56,938 nt of DNA from an uncultured Clostridia bacterium (GTDB lineage Bacteria > Bacillota > Clostridia > TANB77 > CAG-508): positions 1-56,938 of the forward strand of contig CANQSP010000003.1 in assembly GCA_947626555.1 (NCBI GenBank), given 5' to 3'. Numbering within the stretch: the stretch's first letter is position 1; each line of letters opens with the position of its first letter. Shown here piece after piece: positions 46,386 to 55,455 of this stretch. Position numbers and translations under genes: made by a program. Under the pieces are notes generated by a model. It was not told where the DNA came from. It saw nothing but the letters and a program-made list of their open reading frames with translations, and did no database searches.

Positions 46386-46919
46386 TTAATAATTTTCTGC
46401 TTTTATTTCAAAGTAAGATTGAGGATGTTTGCAAACTGGGCAAATTTGTGGAGCTTCTGTTCCAACTACAATATGACCACAATTTCTACATTTCCAAATT
46501 ACAATACTTCCTTTTTTGAAAACTTCTCCATTTTCAACATTTTCTAGTAATTTTCTATATCTAGTTTCATGTTCTTTTTCAATTTGTCCAATACCTCTAA
46601 ATGTAGCTGCTATTTCTTTAAAACCTTCCTCGTCAGCTTCTTTAGCAAATTGTTCATACATATCTGTCCATTCATAGTTTTCTCCTGCTGCTGCATCAGC
46701 TAAGTTAGCTTTTGTATCACCAATGCCATTTAAATATTTTAAATGTATTTTAGCATGCTCCTTTTCATTTTCTGCTGTTTCTAAAAATATTGCAGCAATT
46801 TGTTCATATCCTTCTTTTTTTGCCACACTTGCAAAATACGTATATTTATTTCTTGCTTGTGATTCACCTGCAAAGGCAGCTTTTAAATTAGCTTCTGTTT
46901 TTGAACCTTTTAAATCCAT
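46386..46919 (-). CDS. Rubrerythrin
   Basis: About 177 residues. A ferritin-like di-iron domain ([32 protein letters not shown] supply the Glu/His ligands) is followed by a C-terminal rubredoxin domain (CRNCG...CPVCKHP). It reduces hydrogen peroxide in anaerobes. An ATG at 46931 directly follows AAAGGA, but [12 protein letters not shown] at 46919 has usable spacing and is the usual family start. The gene has its own promoter with a Fur/PerR-like palindrome downstream of it, so it should respond to iron or peroxide. Confidence 0.9.
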   Translation of the reverse strand: MDLKGSKTEANLKAAFAGESQARNKYTYFASVAKKEGYEQIAAIFLETAENEKEHAKIHLKYLNGIGDTKANLADAAAGENYEWTDMYEQFAKEADEEGFKEIAATFRGIGQIEKEHETRYRKLLENVENGEVFKKGSIVIWKCRNCGHIVVGTEAPQICPVCKHPQSYFEIKAENY

Positions 46920-47001
46920 ATAAAAATTCATTCCTTTCTTTTTAGAGGTATATATTTGAATATAAAATAGAATTTATTGATTATTACCTCTTGAATATTA
47001 A

Positions 47002-47016
47002 TGAGAATTATTCTCA
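47002..47016 (-). promoter_or_regulatory. Fur/PerR-like operator
   Basis: TGAGAATTATTCTCA is a perfect 7-1-7 palindrome of the Fur-family type, 15-29 bp downstream of the rubrerythrin -10 box, where bound repressor would block transcription. From sequence alone I cannot tell Fur from PerR. Confidence 0.75.
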
Positions 47017-47030
47017 TTTTCATAATTAAA

Positions 47031-47059
47031 GTTATATTATAAATTGTAGCAAAAGTCAA
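47031..47059 (-). promoter_or_regulatory. Promoter of rubrerythrin
   Basis: Minus strand: TTGACT (47059-47054), 17 bp, TATAAC (47036-47031). The leader of about 105 bases includes the Fur-like operator. The rest of the gap up to 47424 shows nothing I can identify. Confidence 0.7.
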
Positions 47060-47424
47060 GAATAATATTGTTAAAATTCGATTTAAATTCAAGCTAATTT
47101 CTGTAGATAGTGTCATGAAAATAATTATATTGTCGAAATTTGGAGAAAAGTTATTGTTGACATAACCTAAAAGACATGATATAAATGCATCATAAAATAA
47201 ATTTGTAATATTAAATTCAAAATAGTAGGAAATTTAATTGTATTCAATAAGGTTAATTTGAAATTTTTTTATAATGGTAAGTGTTAAAATCTGAAGTAAA
47301 AATCCAAAAAGTTAAAGAATAATATAAAAAATATAGAAAAAAGAACAATAAAACGATAGTAAACTTATAAATAAAGTTTGATTAAACTATTTAAAAAATA
47401 TATAATTAAAGGAGGAAGATAGGA

Positions 47425-48507
47425 GTGGAATATTTTACATATGATATGTACTTAAAAAGTATATATTGCATAAAATTAAATGCCTTATACAAATTAAATG
47501 AAAAAGAAGAGATATATAATAATCGAAAAATTAATAATTATCATGATAAATTATTTAGAGACTTATTAGCAAATAATCAAGATGTAGTAAGATTAATTAA
47601 TAATTTTTTAAAACCAACAAAAACAATAGGAATAAATGAATTAGAAAAATATAATAGTAGTTTTATAACAAAAGAATATAAAAATAGAGAATCAGATATA
47701 GTATTTAAGATAAAAAATACAAATACATATTTATTAATAGAACATCAGTCATATGTAGATTTATCTATGCCATATAGACTACTGGAATATGCTGTAGAGA
47801 TAATAAGAAGCGCAGTAGTTAATGAAAAAATGAAAAAAAATAATTATGTGTACCCACAGGTAGCATTAATTGTATTATATACAGGAAGCGAGAAATGGAA
47901 TGTAGAAACGGAGTATAAGAAGGTATCAGATAATCGTATGGAGGGAAATATTAATTTAAAATATAATTTAATAGATATACACAAGTATTCAAAAAATGAT
48001 TTGTTACAAAGTAATTGTATGATATCAAAAGTGATGGCATTAGAAAAGAGTAAAACAGAACAAGAATTAAAATTAACTTTAGAAGAATTAATAAGTATAA
48101 CAAAAGAAAAAGGAGATAGAGAAAAAATAAGAAGAATACTACAATATGTTTTTAGTATGACAATAGGAATAAATCAAACACAATTATTATTAAAAAAATT
48201 AGAATGGGAGGAAAACGATATGCCAGGAATGTTAGAAACAAATTTAAGAAAAGAAAGAATGAAAATAATAGAGGAAAGTGAGAGAAGAGGTAAAATTGAA
48301 GGTGAAAAAATAGGGGAAAAACGAGGAGAAAAGCGAGGAGAAAAGCGAGGAGAAAAAAATGGAAAAAAAATTGGAGAGAAAAATAGCAAAATTAAAATTA
48401 TAAAGCAAATGCTAAATTATAATGAAAGTGTAAATAAAATAAAATTATATACTAATGCCACTGAAGAAGAAATAGAAGAAATAAGGGCACAATTAGTCAA
48501 TACATAG
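47425..48507 (+). CDS. Rpn/YhgA-type PD-(D/E)XK nuclease family protein
   Basis: 360 residues of the Rpn (recombination-promoting nuclease, formerly transposase_31) family. HDKLFRDLLANNQDVVRLINNFL, then ESDIVFKIK and YLLIEHQS, give the PD-(D/E)XK catalytic pattern; PYRLLEYAVEI and ALIVLYTG follow. GTG 47425 is the start, 8 bases after GGAGGA. The C-terminal tail contains three to four copies of GEKR encoded by a 12-bp tandem repeat (about 48320-48355). These proteins cut DNA and are linked to horizontally moving DNA and phage defence, though their targets are poorly known. It stands alone between rubrerythrin and dut. Confidence 0.8.
   Translation: MEYFTYDMYLKSIYCIKLNALYKLNEKEEIYNNRKINNYHDKLFRDLLANNQDVVRLINNFLKPTKTIGINELEKYNSSFITKEYKNRESDIVFKIKNTNTYLLIEHQSYVDLSMPYRLLEYAVEIIRSAVVNEKMKKNNYVYPQVALIVLYTGSEKWNVETEYKKVSDNRMEGNINLKYNLIDIHKYSKNDLLQSNCMISKVMALEKSKTEQELKLTLEELISITKEKGDREKIRRILQYVFSMTIGINQTQLLLKKLEWEENDMPGMLETNLRKERMKIIEESERRGKIEGEKIGEKRGEKRGEKRGEKNGKKIGEKNSKIKIIKQMLNYNESVNKIKLYTNATEEEIEEIRAQLVNT
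48320..48355 (+). repeat. 12-bp tandem repeat in the Rpn gene
   Basis: CGAGGAGAAAAG or a close variant repeated about three times, encoding RGEK units. As a multiple of three, changes in copy number would alter tail length without breaking the frame. Confidence 0.8.
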
Positions 48508-48616
48508 AAATCAATATAATAAAAACTATAACAAAAGTATTTACACACTAAAATTACTATGTTAATATACGAGTATAACGAATTATTAATAAATATAGAA
48601 AGGAAAAGTGTTTTAA

Positions 48617-49078
48617 ATGGAAAAATTGAGAGGTTTTGAAGTGGCAAAAGGATTTGAAAAAGAGCAAATAAATTTACCAGTAAGGAAAACTAAGTATTCA
48701 GCTGGTTATGATATAGAAGCTGCCGAAGATTGTGTAATACCGAGTTTTAAAAAAGGAATGAAACCTACTTTGGTAAAAACAGGACTAAAAGCATATATGC
48801 AAGAGGATGAATACTTAATGTTATGTAATAGAAGTTCAAATCCTGGGAAAAAAGGATTAATATTGGCAAATAGTGTAGGAATAGTTGATAAAGATTATTA
48901 TGGAAATCCAGATAATGATGGAGCGATTATGTTTTCATTTTTCAATGTAAAAGAAGAAGACATAGAAATAAAAAAAGGAGATTGCATAGGACAAGCTATT
49001 TTTCACAAATATCTTATTACAGACAACGATGTAGCAGAGGGAGAAAGAAAAGGGGGATTTGGTTCAACATCAAAATAG
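48617..49078 (+). CDS. dut: dUTP diphosphatase
   Basis: 153 residues. All five dUTPase motifs are visible: AGYDIEAAED (1), NRSSNPGKKG (2), GIVDKDYYGNPDNDGAI (3), KGDCIGQAIFHKY (4) and RKGGFGSTSK (5). It hydrolyses dUTP to dUMP, keeping uracil out of DNA and feeding dTMP synthesis. The motif 3 loop is slightly longer than in the E. coli enzyme, as in related clostridial proteins. AAAGGA lies 11 bases before the ATG. A strong terminator follows at 49177. Confidence 0.92.
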   Translation: MEKLRGFEVAKGFEKEQINLPVRKTKYSAGYDIEAAEDCVIPSFKKGMKPTLVKTGLKAYMQEDEYLMLCNRSSNPGKKGLILANSVGIVDKDYYGNPDNDGAIMFSFFNVKEEDIEIKKGDCIGQAIFHKYLITDNDVAEGERKGGFGSTSK

Positions 49079-49176
49079 TTTAATATCAAATTAATTAATA
49101 TAAATCGTAAAAGTTTTATTATTATAAAGGCTTAAATAGTGCTAAAAATCTCAATTTAATAAGTATAATATGAAAA

Positions 49177-49212
49177 AAAATTTGGCAAAAGTTTTGACTT
49201 TTGCCAAATTTT
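49177..49212 (+). terminator. Terminator after dut
   Basis: AAAATTTGGCAAAAGT pairs perfectly with ACTTTTGCCAAATTTT around TTTG, a 16-bp stem. The A-rich left flank and T-rich right arm suggest it can act in either direction. Confidence 0.8.
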
Positions 49213-49302
49213 GTAGTATAATATAATCGGTGGTTGAAAAAGAGAATCGAAACCTTTGTTAACTTACATAAAATAAAAATTAGCTAGAAAGGAGTGTCTT
49301 AC

Positions 49303-49869
49303 ATGTTTAATGTAGGTGATAAAATAGTGTATCCAATGCACGGAGCAGGAACAATAGACTCAATAGAAGAGAAGGATATTTTAGGAGAAAAACAAGCATA
49401 TTATATAATTAAAATGCCTGGTGAAGTAAAAGTTATGGTTCCAACTGCAAAAGCAGAAGAAATAGGAGTAAGAAACATAATAGATAAGGAACATGCAGGA
49501 AAAGTTTTAAAAATATTAGAAGAAAACGAAACAGAAATGTCAAATAACTGGAATAAAAGATATAGAGACAACATGGAAAAAATGAAAAGTGGAGACATCT
49601 ATGAAGTTGCAGACGTTGTAAGAAATCTAGCTTTCAAGCAAAAGGAAAAGGGATTATCTACTGGTGAAAAGAAAATGTTAAATAATGCAAAACAAATTTT
49701 AGTTAGTGAATTAGTTTTAGCAGAACAAGCTTCACAAGAAGATGTTGAAAGATTAGTAGATAATAAAATTGAAATGTCATTTGAAGAATATAAAAATACA
49801 AATAATATCAATATAGAACATGATATTGTAAAAAAATTTATACCATATGATGGTACACAAAATGCATAA
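49303..49869 (+). CDS. CarD family transcriptional regulator
   Basis: About 188 residues. The N-terminal CarD/TRCF RNA-polymerase-interacting domain reads MFNVGDKIVYPMHGAGTIDSIEEKDILGEKQAYYII. The C-terminal helical DNA-binding domain follows, with NWNKRYRDNMEKMKSGDIYEVADVVRNLAFKQKEKGLSTGEKKMLNNAKQILVSELVLA. A GTG at 49294 overlaps the GGAG site, so ATG 49303, 8 bases from it, is the start. CarD proteins bind RNA polymerase beta and stabilise open promoter complexes; several Bacillota use them under stress or during sporulation. It ends with a 14-bp terminator hairpin. Confidence 0.88.
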   Translation: MFNVGDKIVYPMHGAGTIDSIEEKDILGEKQAYYIIKMPGEVKVMVPTAKAEEIGVRNIIDKEHAGKVLKILEENETEMSNNWNKRYRDNMEKMKSGDIYEVADVVRNLAFKQKEKGLSTGEKKMLNNAKQILVSELVLAEQASQEDVERLVDNKIEMSFEEYKNTNNINIEHDIVKKFIPYDGTQNA

Positions 49870-49904
49870 ATTTAAAACAAAAATATTATAGTATAAAAGT
49901 AAAT

Positions 49905-49940
49905 TTGAGGTAAAAATTATAAAATTTTTACCTCAATATT
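49905..49940 (+). terminator. Terminator after the CarD gene
   Basis: TTGAGGTAAAAATT (49905-49918) pairs perfectly with AATTTTTACCTCAA (49923-49936), followed by TATTTT. Confidence 0.8.
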
Positions 49941-50044
49941 TTCGTATATGGAATAAAAATAAAATTTTACATAACGTTACATAAAAGAAGGATTTATGTC
50001 CATTATGTCGAATAATATAATTATAGTGAGAAAGGTAGCTCAAA

Positions 50045-51832
50045 ATGGTACGATATAGTGATGAATTAATAGATGAAATTAGAAATAGAAATGATATAGT
50101 AGACATTATTTCACAATATGTGGTATTAAAAAGAAGTGGTAGAAATTTTTTTGGTTTATGTCCATTCCATAAAGAAAAATCTCCTTCTTTTTGTGTCTCA
50201 GCAGATAAGCAAATTTTTCATTGCTTCGGTTGTGGAGTAGGTGGAAATGTCATTCATTTTGTGAGCAAAATTGAAAATCTAAATTTTAAAGAAACTATAG
50301 AAATGCTTGCTGATAGAAGTGGAATAGAATTGCCAGTTATAAATTCTGAAGGTGATAGTAAAATTGCAATGTTAAAATCAAAGATATATGAAATAAACCA
50401 ATTAACCGCAGAATTTTATCACAACAATTTATATAATAGCGCCATTGCTAAACCTGCTCAAGATTATGTAAAAAAACGAAAACTAGATAATAATACACTA
50501 AAGAACTTCCTAATAGGATATTCAGGAACTAATAACGAACTATACAAAATGCTAGTAGAAAAAGGGTATAAAGAAGAGGAAATATTAGCATCTGGGTTAG
50601 TTAATAAAACAGATGATGGAAAATTCATAGATAGATATAGAAGAAGGTTAATGTTTCCAATTCAAGATACAAGAAATAAAATAATAGCATTTGGTGGTAG
50701 AGTTTTAGATGACAGTAAACCCAAATATATTAATTCTCCAGAAAATGTAGTTTATAGTAAGGGTAGGCACTTATTTGGACTTAATATAGCTAAAAGAGGA
50801 AATTTAAAAAAAATAATAATTGTTGAAGGATATATGGATGCTATATCACTTCATCAAAGAGGAATAACAAATGTAGTAGCATCACTTGGAACGGCTTTAA
50901 CAGAAGCGCAAGGTAGGCTTTTAAGGAAAACTAGTGAGCAAGTAATAATTGGTTATGATGCGGATGGAGCAGGGCAGGCTGCTACCTTAAGGGGACTAGA
51001 AATATTAAACAATTTAGGTTGTGATATTAGAATATTGCAAATAGAGGGGGCAAAAGACCCAGATGAGTTTGTAATAAAGTATGGACCAGAAAGGTTTCAA
51101 AAGCAAGTAGATAAAGCAATATCGCTAGTAGAGTTTAAAATAAAAATGTTAAAGGCTAATTTAAATTTACAACACCCAAACGACAAAATAAAATTCTTGA
51201 AAGAAATTGCAAATATTTTGGCGAAAATAGATAATGAAATTGAAAGAGAAGTTTATATTAGTAATATTTCACTAGAATATGGAATTTCAAAAGAAGCAAT
51301 TTATGCAGAAATTATAAAACTAAATTCTCAAAGTGTTAAAAGTACAAAAGTCTTAGAAAAAGCTAAACCAAGAATAGAAATAAAAAAAGAGCAAACACCA
51401 GTAAACGAGCAAATAGATAAAAGAGAGAAGCTTATTATATATTTATTAATAAATTATCCAGAGCAAAGCTATGAAAAGATAAAAGACAATATAGAAATAA
51501 GTGATATTTCATCAGAGAGAAATCAAAATATTATAAAAAAGTTGTATGAAGAAATAGAAAAGGGAAATAGTAATAATAACAATATAATAGACTGGTTTGA
51601 AGATGAAGAGACAGTAAATTATCTTTCGTGGATTTTAGCATATGATTTTGAAATTGAAGAAATTAATAAATGTATAGATGATGTGATTTTTGCTTATCAA
51701 AAAGATAAACTTATAAAGAAAAGAAATAATATTATAAAATCCTTAGAAAATAAGGAAATTAGCATAGATGAAAGAGAAAATTTAGAAAAGGAATTAAATA
51801 ATACTATTATTCAACTTGCAAAGATGAAATAG
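50045..51832 (+). CDS. dnaG: DNA primase
   Basis: 595 residues. The N-terminal CHC2 zinc finger is CPFHKEKSPSFCVSADKQIFHCFGCG (Cys39 to about residue 64). The TOPRIM catalytic core includes IIVEGYMDAISLHQRG and GYDADGAGQAA, and the C-terminal region contacts the replicative helicase. It makes RNA primers for replication. The Asn-rich segment near 500-520 (GNSNNNNI) is a linker. It is followed by rpoD after 87 bp, the usual dnaG-rpoD arrangement. GAAAGGTAG precedes the ATG. Confidence 0.95.
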   Translation: MVRYSDELIDEIRNRNDIVDIISQYVVLKRSGRNFFGLCPFHKEKSPSFCVSADKQIFHCFGCGVGGNVIHFVSKIENLNFKETIEMLADRSGIELPVINSEGDSKIAMLKSKIYEINQLTAEFYHNNLYNSAIAKPAQDYVKKRKLDNNTLKNFLIGYSGTNNELYKMLVEKGYKEEEILASGLVNKTDDGKFIDRYRRRLMFPIQDTRNKIIAFGGRVLDDSKPKYINSPENVVYSKGRHLFGLNIAKRGNLKKIIIVEGYMDAISLHQRGITNVVASLGTALTEAQGRLLRKTSEQVIIGYDADGAGQAATLRGLEILNNLGCDIRILQIEGAKDPDEFVIKYGPERFQKQVDKAISLVEFKIKMLKANLNLQHPNDKIKFLKEIANILAKIDNEIEREVYISNISLEYGISKEAIYAEIIKLNSQSVKSTKVLEKAKPRIEIKKEQTPVNEQIDKREKLIIYLLINYPEQSYEKIKDNIEISDISSERNQNIIKKLYEEIEKGNSNNNNIIDWFEDEETVNYLSWILAYDFEIEEINKCIDDVIFAYQKDKLIKKRNNIIKSLENKEISIDERENLEKELNNTIIQLAKMK

Positions 51833-51919
51833 TTTATTAAAAAAATAATTACAAAGATTAATACTTTAAATATGAAAATGCATAAATTGTTATGTAATTA
51901 AGAAAGGAATGTTAAGAAG

Positions 51920-53230
51920 ATGGAAAAAGCTGATAAAGCAGGAAAAGAAATAGAAAAAGATGAGCCAAAAAAAGAAAAAGTTTCTAGAGCTAAAAAAGTT
52001 AAAACTGAAGAAAATGAAAATAACGAAATAAATGAGAAGAGTGAAAAAAAAGAAAAGAATGAAGAAAATATAGAATCTAAGAAAGAAGAAAAAAAGGTTC
52101 AAAAAGAAAATGTAAAAGAAATAGATGAGGAACCAAAAAAAGAAGTAGAAGAAAGTAAGGAAGATTTAAAGCTAAAGCAAATAATCGAAAAAGCTAAAAC
52201 AAATGGAAAAATTACTTATGGAGAACTTGCTACTCAGTTAGATGATGCTAATCCAGAAGAAATAGACAAAGTTTTTGATGCATTTGAAGATTTAGGCGTG
52301 AACATATTGCAAGAAGATTTAGAAGAGCCAGATGTGGAAGATTTAGAGGAAGTAGAAGATATAAAACTAGAAGATATAGATCTTTCTAACATAGAGGGAA
52401 TAAGTGTTGATGATCCAGTAAGAATGTATTTGAGAGAAATAGGAAGAATTCCATTACTTTCATATGACGAGGAATTAGAATTAGCTCAAAAAGTTATTAG
52501 TGGAGATGAAGAGGCAAAGAAAAAATTAACAGAGTCAAACTTAAGATTAGTTGTAAGTATAGCTAAGAAGTATGTCGGAAGAGGAATGTTATTTTTAGAT
52601 TTAATTCAAGAAGGAAATATGGGATTAATAAAAGCTGTAGAAAAATTTGATTATGAAAAAGGATTTAAATTTAGTACTTATGCAACCTGGTGGATAAGAC
52701 AAGCTATAACAAGAGCTATAGCAGATCAAGCAAGAACTATAAGAATTCCAGTACACATGGTTGAGACTATTAATAAATTAATCCGTACGTCAAGACATTT
52801 ATTGCAACAATTAGGTCGTGAGCCAACCCCTGAAGAAATAGCAAAAGAAATGGAAATCTCAGTAGATAAGGTTACTGAAATACAAAAAATAGCTCAGGAT
52901 CCTGTATCTTTAGAAACGCCAATTGGTGAAGAAGATGATAGTCATTTAGGAGATTTTATACAAGATGATGATAGTCCTGCTCCACAAGATTCAGCAGCAT
53001 ATACTCTTTTGAAAGAACAACTAGAAGAAGTTATGAATACATTAACACCAAGAGAAGCTAAAGTTTTAAAATTAAGATTTGGGCTAGAAGATGGTAAAGC
53101 AAGGACACTAGAGGAAGTTGGAAAAGAGTTTATGGTAACACGTGAAAGAATTAGGCAGATAGAAGCTAAAGCATTAAGAAAGCTAAGACATCCAAGTAGA
53201 AGTAAAAAATTAAAAGACTATATGAGTTAA
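51920..53230 (+). CDS. rpoD: RNA polymerase primary sigma factor
   Basis: 436 residues, the housekeeping sigma-70 (SigA). Residues about 1-85 are an unusual, almost pure Lys/Glu extension, then sigma region 1.1 ([17 protein letters not shown]). Region 1.2 is [22 protein letters not shown], region 2 [29 protein letters not shown], region 3 [14 protein letters not shown] and region 4 [18 protein letters not shown]. This factor should recognise the TTGACA/TATAAT promoters noted in this window. GAAAGGA precedes the ATG, and no terminator separates it from dnaG. Confidence 0.95.
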   Translation: MEKADKAGKEIEKDEPKKEKVSRAKKVKTEENENNEINEKSEKKEKNEENIESKKEEKKVQKENVKEIDEEPKKEVEESKEDLKLKQIIEKAKTNGKITYGELATQLDDANPEEIDKVFDAFEDLGVNILQEDLEEPDVEDLEEVEDIKLEDIDLSNIEGISVDDPVRMYLREIGRIPLLSYDEELELAQKVISGDEEAKKKLTESNLRLVVSIAKKYVGRGMLFLDLIQEGNMGLIKAVEKFDYEKGFKFSTYATWWIRQAITRAIADQARTIRIPVHMVETINKLIRTSRHLLQQLGREPTPEEIAKEMEISVDKVTEIQKIAQDPVSLETPIGEEDDSHLGDFIQDDDSPAPQDSAAYTLLKEQLEEVMNTLTPREAKVLKLRFGLEDGKARTLEEVGKEFMVTRERIRQIEAKALRKLRHPSRSKKLKDYMS

Positions 53231-53360
53231 AATATTTTATCAGAGCAATATTAGCAATTAAGTGTTAGGTGCATTTTTATAGCAAATTTATTATTTTGAA
53301 AAAAATAAGAGAATATATGAATTTATTAATAATTTAGTTAGAACTCATAGGAGGGGAAAA

Positions 53361-54332
53361 ATGAAATATACTAATAATAGCAATAAATCATTTAAAAATA
53401 TAAAAGAAGAAATGGAATTAAAGGCTTTAAGATATGCATTAAGTACAGCTCCTAATTTAACAGGAGAAGTTTTTAGAACACATAAAAAATATTATATGGA
53501 AAGGTATTTTAATGCTTTTCCACAAGAAAAACAAAAATATGATGAATCTAAAAGAAGATTGAAAAAAGTATCTGTCTTAATGTCATTAGGAATGTTAGGA
53601 ATAGCAACAATTGGAAGTATAGGAGTAAAAGAGTATAACCAAGGGAAAAAATATAGTCCAGTCGTAATTAGTGAAGAAACTGATACTTTCGAGCCTATAA
53701 CTAAAACACAAGAACAAATATTTAGAGAAAAATATGGTATAAAAAATAAGGAGACTTTAACTGAAGAACAAAAATTGGCTCAAGAAGTAAAAGAATTATC
53801 AACAGAAGATGAAGTAAATAAGCATAGAAAGGAAATAATTGCAGAATTGTATAATAAAGAGCATCCTGATTTAGCTGAGCCAATGACACCGGAAAGAATA
53901 GGAATAATCAAAAAATCATTAAATTATTTATATAACAGAAGAGATGAAACAGGTAAAATTATAGAAAAAGTTACAGAAAAACAAAAGCAACTGGGAGATG
54001 AATATCAAAATGAATATCTAAAATCTGCATATGAATTCTATATAGATGATGAATTAGTAGCATTTTTCCACCAAGATTCTATAAAAGTAATAAATATAAA
54101 CATCGGAGAAAAACAAGATGAGTTTTTTGGAAAGGTTGTAGAATTTTTAAATGCTTCTGAAAGATTAAAAGATTCAATTAACAGAAAAGAAACAACTATA
54201 GATACAGTTAAAAAGCAGTATTTAAATGAAATCGAAAGTTTGCAAAGTAATGTAGAAAAAAATCGCAATGAAAGCCAACAAAGCAGTGCAAAAAAAGAAA
54301 CTATTAAAAAAGATGATGAAATGCAAATATAA
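53361..54332 (+). CDS. Unknown protein with one membrane helix
   Basis: 323 residues with no family I recognise. Residues 1-68 are basic and helical (GEVFRTHKKYYMERYFNAFPQEKQKYDESKRRLKK). A membrane helix covers about 70-88 (SVLMSLGMLGIATIGSIGV), and the rest is a highly charged, mostly helical domain ending in a coiled coil (about 255-310) and a Lys/Glu/Gln tail. The topology is probably a single-pass protein with a large outer or inner domain. AGGAGGGG before the ATG is a very strong ribosome site, so expression is probably high. It follows rpoD by 130 bp and precedes the two-component system. No function can be given. Confidence 0.7.
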   Translation: MKYTNNSNKSFKNIKEEMELKALRYALSTAPNLTGEVFRTHKKYYMERYFNAFPQEKQKYDESKRRLKKVSVLMSLGMLGIATIGSIGVKEYNQGKKYSPVVISEETDTFEPITKTQEQIFREKYGIKNKETLTEEQKLAQEVKELSTEDEVNKHRKEIIAELYNKEHPDLAEPMTPERIGIIKKSLNYLYNRRDETGKIIEKVTEKQKQLGDEYQNEYLKSAYEFYIDDELVAFFHQDSIKVININIGEKQDEFFGKVVEFLNASERLKDSINRKETTIDTVKKQYLNEIESLQSNVEKNRNESQQSSAKKETIKKDDEMQI

Positions 54333-54453
54333 AAAGTGAAAGAACAAATATATAAATGTAATATTAATATGTTCAAGTTAAATAAAAATATGTAAGATTT
54401 TTGTAAAAATACATACAAAATTCTGCAAAAAAACTTTAAAAATTTTTATACAT

Positions 54454-54471
54454 TTTACACAAAATTTTACA
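54454..54471 (+). promoter_or_regulatory. Possible PhoP/WalR-type direct-repeat box
   Basis: TTTACA (54454-54459) and TTTACA (54466-54471) are separated by 6 bp, ending 9 bp before the -35 box of the response-regulator gene. OmpR-family regulators of Bacillota bind such hexamer repeats, so autoregulation is plausible. Confidence 0.4.
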
Positions 54472-54480
54472 TTAAAAGTA

Positions 54481-54509
54481 TTGAAGAAAAAAATATAATA
54501 TGATATAAA
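54481..54509 (+). promoter_or_regulatory. Promoter of the two-component operon
   Basis: TTGAAG (54481-54486), 17 bp, TATAAA (54504-54509), with TGA before the -10 box (extended -10). About 40 bases before the start codon. Confidence 0.65.
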
Positions 54510-54547
54510 TATTACAGTAAAAGTCTAAAAAAAGGGGCGGTACTTTT

Positions 54548-55303
54548 ATGGAAGAAAATATGAGTGGGAAGATGAATCAAGGTGAAAATAATGCAAATAA
54601 AAAAACAATTCTTATAGTAGATGATGAGAAAACTATAGTAACAATGTTAGCATTAAATTTACAAAAAGAAGGGTATAATACTTTAGAAGCAAATGATGGT
54701 GAAATGGCAGTAGAAATTGCATTGTCTCAAAAACCTGATTTAATTTTATTAGATATAATGCTTCCAAAAATGGATGGGTTAACTGTTTGTAAAAGAATAA
54801 GACAAGCACTAAATGTACCGATATTAATGATTTCAGCAAAAGATGAAGAAATTGATAAAATATTAGGTTTAGAATTTGGTGCAGATGATTATATAACAAA
54901 GCCATTTAGTGTTAGAGAATTAATGGCAAGAGTAAAAGCAAATCTTAGAAAAGCTGAAGCAAGTATAAGTAGTGATGATAATGAATCTAAAGGTGATGGA
55001 ACAATTGTTAAGGTTGGAGATTTAACATTAGATTTAAATCGTTTTGAAGTTAGAGTTAGAAATGAAGTAATCGATCTTACTTTAAGAGAGTTTGAGGTAC
55101 TAAAATATTTAGCTAATCAACCTGGTCAAGTTGTAACAAGGGAGACCTTGTTAGAAAAAGTATGGGGTTATGAATATTATGGAGATATTAGAACAGTTGA
55201 TGTTACAGTAAGAAGAATTAGAGAAAAAATAGAAAAAGATACATCAAATCCTAAAATATTAATTACTAAAAGAGGAGTAGGCTATTATATAGCAACTAAA
55301 TAA
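54548..55303 (+). CDS. OmpR-family response regulator
   Basis: 251 residues. The receiver domain has acidic residues in IVDDEK, the phospho-acceptor Asp69 in LLDIMLPKMDG, a Ser in MISAKDEE and Lys in YITKPFS. A winged-helix DNA-binding domain follows (LTLREFEVLKYLANQPGQVVTRETLLEKVWGYEYYGDIRTVDVTVRRIREKIE). It resembles PhoP/WalR-type regulators of Bacillota. The N-terminus has an extra 20 residues (MEENMSGKMNQGENNANKKT) before the receiver. GGGG lies about 10 bases before the ATG. The kinase gene follows after 152 bp, with a small hairpin between. Whether it serves phosphate or cell-wall control cannot be decided here. Confidence 0.9.
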   Translation: MEENMSGKMNQGENNANKKTILIVDDEKTIVTMLALNLQKEGYNTLEANDGEMAVEIALSQKPDLILLDIMLPKMDGLTVCKRIRQALNVPILMISAKDEEIDKILGLEFGADDYITKPFSVRELMARVKANLRKAEASISSDDNESKGDGTIVKVGDLTLDLNRFEVRVRNEVIDLTLREFEVLKYLANQPGQVVTRETLLEKVWGYEYYGDIRTVDVTVRRIREKIEKDTSNPKILITKRGVGYYIATK

Positions 55304-55353
55304 AAATTAAGTAAAAGATAATATAAACGAAATAAGTGCCATAGAGACAAATG

Positions 55354-55380
55354 GGGAACGTGTTTCAAAAGCACGTTCCT
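55354..55380 (+). terminator. Hairpin between response regulator and kinase genes
   Basis: GGAACGTG (55355-55362) pairs with CACGTTCC (55372-55379). Without a T run it is unlikely to be a full terminator; it may lower kinase expression relative to the regulator. Confidence 0.5.
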
Positions 55381-55455
55381 TAAAAATTGCTTATGAAAAA
55401 AGGTCAAAATTAGTTTAAATTAATTTTGATTAAAAAATGAAAGGAATAAGAAAAA

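Noticed and set aside
47378..47406. TTGATT, 17 bp, TATAAT as promoter of the Rpn gene
   Set aside because: Transcription would start within the Shine-Dalgarno sequence at 47411-47416, so it is doubtful as the working promoter.
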